Part shown: one piece after another, positions 4,897 through 7,177 of the stretch | Numbering within the stretch: the stretch's first letter is position 1 | Layout of the letters: each line of letters opens with the position of its first letter | From: an uncultured Lachnospiraceae bacterium | GTDB taxonomy: Bacteria > Bacillota > Clostridia > Lachnospirales > Lachnospiraceae | Direction of reading: 5' to 3' | Assembly (NCBI GenBank): GCA_946627575.1 | Contig: CAMOVS010000057.1 | Location: forward strand, 1 to 7,177 | Length of the DNA: 7,177 nucleotides | The notes under the pieces: generated by a model | Databases searched by the model: none | What the model saw: the letters and a program-made list of their open reading frames with translations, nothing else | What the model was told of the DNA's origin: nothing | Translations under genes and position numbers: made by a program

Positions 4897-6525
4897 ATGG
4901 CACGAAGAGAAATGACCGCGACACAGAAGCATCTGTTGAAACTGGTGCTGGAGATCGATGAGATCTGCAGAAAGTATGATATCCAGTATTTTATCGATTA
5001 TGGCACCACCCTGGGGGCTGTACGCCATGAAGGGTTTATCCCGTGGGATGACGATCTGGATATTACCATGACGGAAGATAATTATTATAAATGGGTGGAG
5101 GCCTGCAAAAAGGAACTTGATCCGGAGAAGAGAACCTACAGCGATGTCCGCCTGGACCGGGAGTTTCCGACGGTTTTCGGTCGCTATATAGACCTGGAAT
5201 CGACCAGAGTCGGCCGCAAGTGCGCATTCTGGAAACCCCTGTGCGGCCAGTGTATCGATGTCTTTTACCTGTTGGAGCTGCCGGGAGACCCGGTCAAAAA
5301 GCAGGAAGCTATCGACCTGTATTTTGCCTACGATGAGTATTCCAATTCCAGCTTTCGTCATGTCTACATGAAAACAGAAGCCTGGATGAAGCTCTACAAC
5401 CAATTCCTGGAGGAGGAAAAAAAGATCGGCAAGGAGGCTGTCCTGCGCAAACTGGAGAAAAAGGTCTTCCACCAGCATTATGATGATTGCGATACCTATA
5501 TGGTAAGTTCGGCCAGAAAGATCGGTCCCCCTTCCTTTGCTCCCAAGTTCGTCTATGACTCGGTCTATTACGCGGACTTTGAAGGCCATAAGCTGCCTAT
5601 CTCGGGACATTATGTGGAATTGCTCCAGAATTACTATGGAGATGACTTTGATATGATACCGGCCCGCAAGAAAAGGCACTCTACCGTGTCCCACACCAAA
5701 CTGGGCTGCAAATTATATGTGGACGATTATATGAGGCTGATCGACAGGGATCAGATTCTTGCCGATATGCAGGAATTCAAGCATATGGCAGTGCAAGAAG
5801 GCTACTGGCGGACAAGGACTACCCTGGATTTTGTGGATAAGCTGGGAGCCTACCTGGAACTGAAACTTCGGAAGAAGATCAGGAAAGACCATCTGGATAT
5901 CTCTTCCATGATGGATCCCGGGGATCCGGGTAAGCTGGAGCACCTCTACGAGTTCTTTGCTGATTATTATGACAAGCAGATGAGTGTTCCAAAGGTTTGG
6001 GAAGGCTATGTGGATATAGGAGATGACCTGGTAGAGGCCGCCCTTTATGCTTTGTTCTATCATAAAAATGATTACGCAACGGCCGTCAAGATCATGAAGA
6101 TCCGTGAGGCCAACCGATTGCCTGACACGGAAATGATCGCTTCCTTTAAAGATATGGTGAAACGGGTCCGCAAGGTTAAGGCCCTGCAGATCTATAAAGA
6201 TTATGAAGAAGGGATCCGTGAGGCAGAAGAGGGACTGGCTGTCTACCCGGACTGTAGGGAACTGCTGATCCGAAAGGAAATGATGAGACTTCAGCTGGCT
6301 GAAGGGGATGCAGACGAGATCAAGAAAATAGAGACGAATATCCGGTCACTGTTGAAAAGATATCCCGAAGATGATCTCTGCATCAAAACGCTTGGAGACA
6401 TCGCCTGGATCCGGGGAGATAAGGAAGAGGCGGATAAGAACTATGACTGGGTGATGAAGAATTCCCTTAATGGGATGCTTCATCTTGATGTTACAAAGAA
6501 GCGGGAGTCAATTGCGTCTGTGTAA
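4897..6525 (+). CDS. licD: LicD-family phosphotransferase with TPR-like C-terminal extension
   Basis: A 542-residue protein. The N-terminal LicD domain (about 1-275) has a nucleotidyltransferase-type fold and is known to transfer phosphocholine from CDP-choline to glycans or teichoic acid. Visible are Y31-F-I-D-Y-G-T-T-L-G-A-V-R-H-E-G-F, then I-P-W-D51-D-D-L-D55, the metal-binding Asp cluster. The rest is a helical region, with amphipathic repeats from about 430 to 525 (YEEGIREAEEGLAVYP..., RSLLKRYPEDD..., GDIAWIRGDKEEA) that look like TPR units. Typical LicD proteins are about 260-300 residues, so this is nearly double. No signal peptide or membrane segment is evident, so it should act on the cytoplasmic side. 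Start choice is uncertain: ATG 4897 has only GAAAGAGAG (4877-4885) upstream, and ATG 4912 (MTATQK) would align with the N-terminus of the next LicD-like protein. The acceptor is unknown. Confidence 0.88.
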   Translation: MARREMTATQKHLLKLVLEIDEICRKYDIQYFIDYGTTLGAVRHEGFIPWDDDLDITMTEDNYYKWVEACKKELDPEKRTYSDVRLDREFPTVFGRYIDLESTRVGRKCAFWKPLCGQCIDVFYLLELPGDPVKKQEAIDLYFAYDEYSNSSFRHVYMKTEAWMKLYNQFLEEEKKIGKEAVLRKLEKKVFHQHYDDCDTYMVSSARKIGPPSFAPKFVYDSVYYADFEGHKLPISGHYVELLQNYYGDDFDMIPARKKRHSTVSHTKLGCKLYVDDYMRLIDRDQILADMQEFKHMAVQEGYWRTRTTLDFVDKLGAYLELKLRKKIRKDHLDISSMMDPGDPGKLEHLYEFFADYYDKQMSVPKVWEGYVDIGDDLVEAALYALFYHKNDYATAVKIMKIREANRLPDTEMIASFKDMVKRVRKVKALQIYKDYEEGIREAEEGLAVYPDCRELLIRKEMMRLQLAEGDADEIKKIETNIRSLLKRYPEDDLCIKTLGDIAWIRGDKEEADKNYDWVMKNSLNGMLHLDVTKKRESIASV

Positions 6526-6604
6526 GTCAAACGGTAAGGCAACGGAATCGAGCATCCGAACGCCTTGATAAGCGTATAGACTGTTGTAATGGAGGAAATG
6601 AACC
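6520..6604 (+). promoter_or_regulatory. Leader copy B before the second LicD-family gene
   Basis: A 79-nt gap, starting at the end of licD, carries CGGAATCGAGCATCCGA (6543-6559), which matches 16 of 17 bases of leader copy A (1222-1238). ACTGT (6580-6584) and ATGGAGGAA (6589-6597) follow, also shared and in the same order, and an upstream GTG.AAG..AAA and AAGGCA are shared too. Here AAGGC (6536-6540) pairs with GCCTT (6562-6566) around an inner CGGA/TCCG stem (6543-6546 with 6555-6558), a more complete hairpin than in copy A. There is no U-run and no good promoter, so a post-transcriptional or processing role is more likely than termination. Confidence 0.45.
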
Positions 6605-7177
6605 ATGACTGAGGTGCAAAAAAGGCTGATGGAGCTGATGGACGATATAGAAATGATCTGCCAGGAACTGAACCTGTCCTACGTGCTCTTTGGCCGGACA
6701 GCCATTTTGGCAAAGAAAGCAGGGAAGTTTATCGATGAGCAGTATGATTTTGACATTATAATGCCCCTGGCTCATGCCAAAGCCCTGATGGAATACACAG
6801 AAAAAAATCTGTCCGAAAACCGGGCGGTGGAGTCCTGGTATGATAACCCAGGCCTGAAGCAGATGATGTTCCGCTTTGTGGATAAAAACAGCACCCTCTG
6901 GGATGATGTGGCAGGCCACTACTATACCAAACCCGGCGTAGCAGTCACTATATTCGTAACCCGGACCCAGACCTTCAACGGAAGAGTTTTCGGGGCGGAA
7001 CGGTATGTGATGGCTAAGAATAACAATGGCGGCAAGCTCCCCTACTCGGTTTTTCAATTGAAAAAAATGGAGAAGGCCTTCCTGGAAGATCCGGAAAAAG
7101 CAGCCCGGGACTTCAATGAACCTCATATAGAAGAAATTGTTCACAATACCGGCGGGCTCCGCTGGGGATACCTCAGA
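6605..7177 (+). CDS. Divergent LicD-family / nucleotidyltransferase-fold protein, 3' end outside window
   Basis: An open frame of 191 codons runs off the window end. The start is ATG 6605, with GGAGG (6591-6595) 9 nt upstream. The N-terminus MTEVQKRLMELMDDIEMICQELNLSYVLFG parallels MTATQKHLLKLVLEIDEICRKYDIQYFIDYG of the preceding LicD (split here at its natural helix and strand: MTEVQKRLMELMDD, then IEMICQELNLSYVLFG). The G-T-T-L-G-A-V loop is changed to G30-R-T-A-I-L-A, and PWDDDLDI becomes E-Q-Y-D48-F-D50-I, so two Asp of the metal site remain and two are lost. It is clearly a relative of LicD, but with a remodelled active-site loop. It may transfer a different phospho-substituent or act as a partner of the first LicD. 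Without the C-terminus, catalytic competence cannot be judged. Confidence 0.75.
   Translation, partial: MTEVQKRLMELMDDIEMICQELNLSYVLFGRTAILAKKAGKFIDEQYDFDIIMPLAHAKALMEYTEKNLSENRAVESWYDNPGLKQMMFRFVDKNSTLWDDVAGHYYTKPGVAVTIFVTRTQTFNGRVFGAERYVMAKNNNGGKLPYSVFQLKKMEKAFLEDPEKAARDFNEPHIEEIVHNTGGLRWGYLR

Noticed and set aside
6565..6590. Second promoter before the divergent licD-like gene (TTGATA with TGTAAT)
   Set aside because: The spacer is only 14 bp and the implied start would fall on the ribosome binding site.

Overview
The window looks like a chromosomal segment of an anaerobic Firmicute of class Clostridia, most likely Lachnospiraceae-like. This rests on balanced base composition, strong GGAGG ribosome binding sites, the SNF2 helicase type, and a lic-type gene set next to lgt. 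It is an inference from gene content; no rRNA or other marker is present. All genes supported here lie on the + strand, and no stretch longer than about 180 bases lacks a gene.

Layout. Positions 1-1101 hold the C-terminal part of a SNF2/RapA-family helicase whose start lies outside the window. Its stop codon overlaps the -35 box of a near-consensus sigma-A promoter (TTGACG, 17 bp spacer, TATAAT). A perfect inverted repeat fills most of the spacer and a second palindrome sits at the expected transcription start, so this looks like a repressible promoter. A leader of about 145 nt with potential hairpins follows.

The genes after that form a probable operon: a 66-aa ribbon-helix-helix-like protein (1277-1477), a LicA-like choline kinase (1494-2423), a LicC-like nucleotidyltransferase (2425-3159), prolipoprotein diacylglyceryl transferase lgt (3166-4074), an IspD/TarI-family cytidylyltransferase (4130-4861), a LicD protein with a helical, TPR-like C-terminal extension (4897-6525), and the start of a second, divergent LicD-family gene (6605 to the window end). 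The gap before the last gene carries a leader block that resembles the one in front of the first gene.

Working model (inference). LicA phosphorylates choline or a similar amino alcohol, and LicC activates it with CTP. One or both LicD proteins then transfer the phospho-substituent to a surface glycan or lipid-linked polymer. The IspD-like enzyme may supply a second CDP-activated polyol or alcohol, because its MEP-recognition loop is altered. Lgt, normally a housekeeping lipoprotein-maturation enzyme, sits inside the set, which suggests co-expression of lipoprotein biogenesis with surface decoration. No licB-type choline transporter and no CAAT-type phase-variation repeat are visible. Control appears to run through the dyad-bearing promoter, possibly by the small RHH-like protein. 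The individual families are known; the unusual points are the combination, the altered active sites, the repeated leader and the promoter architecture.
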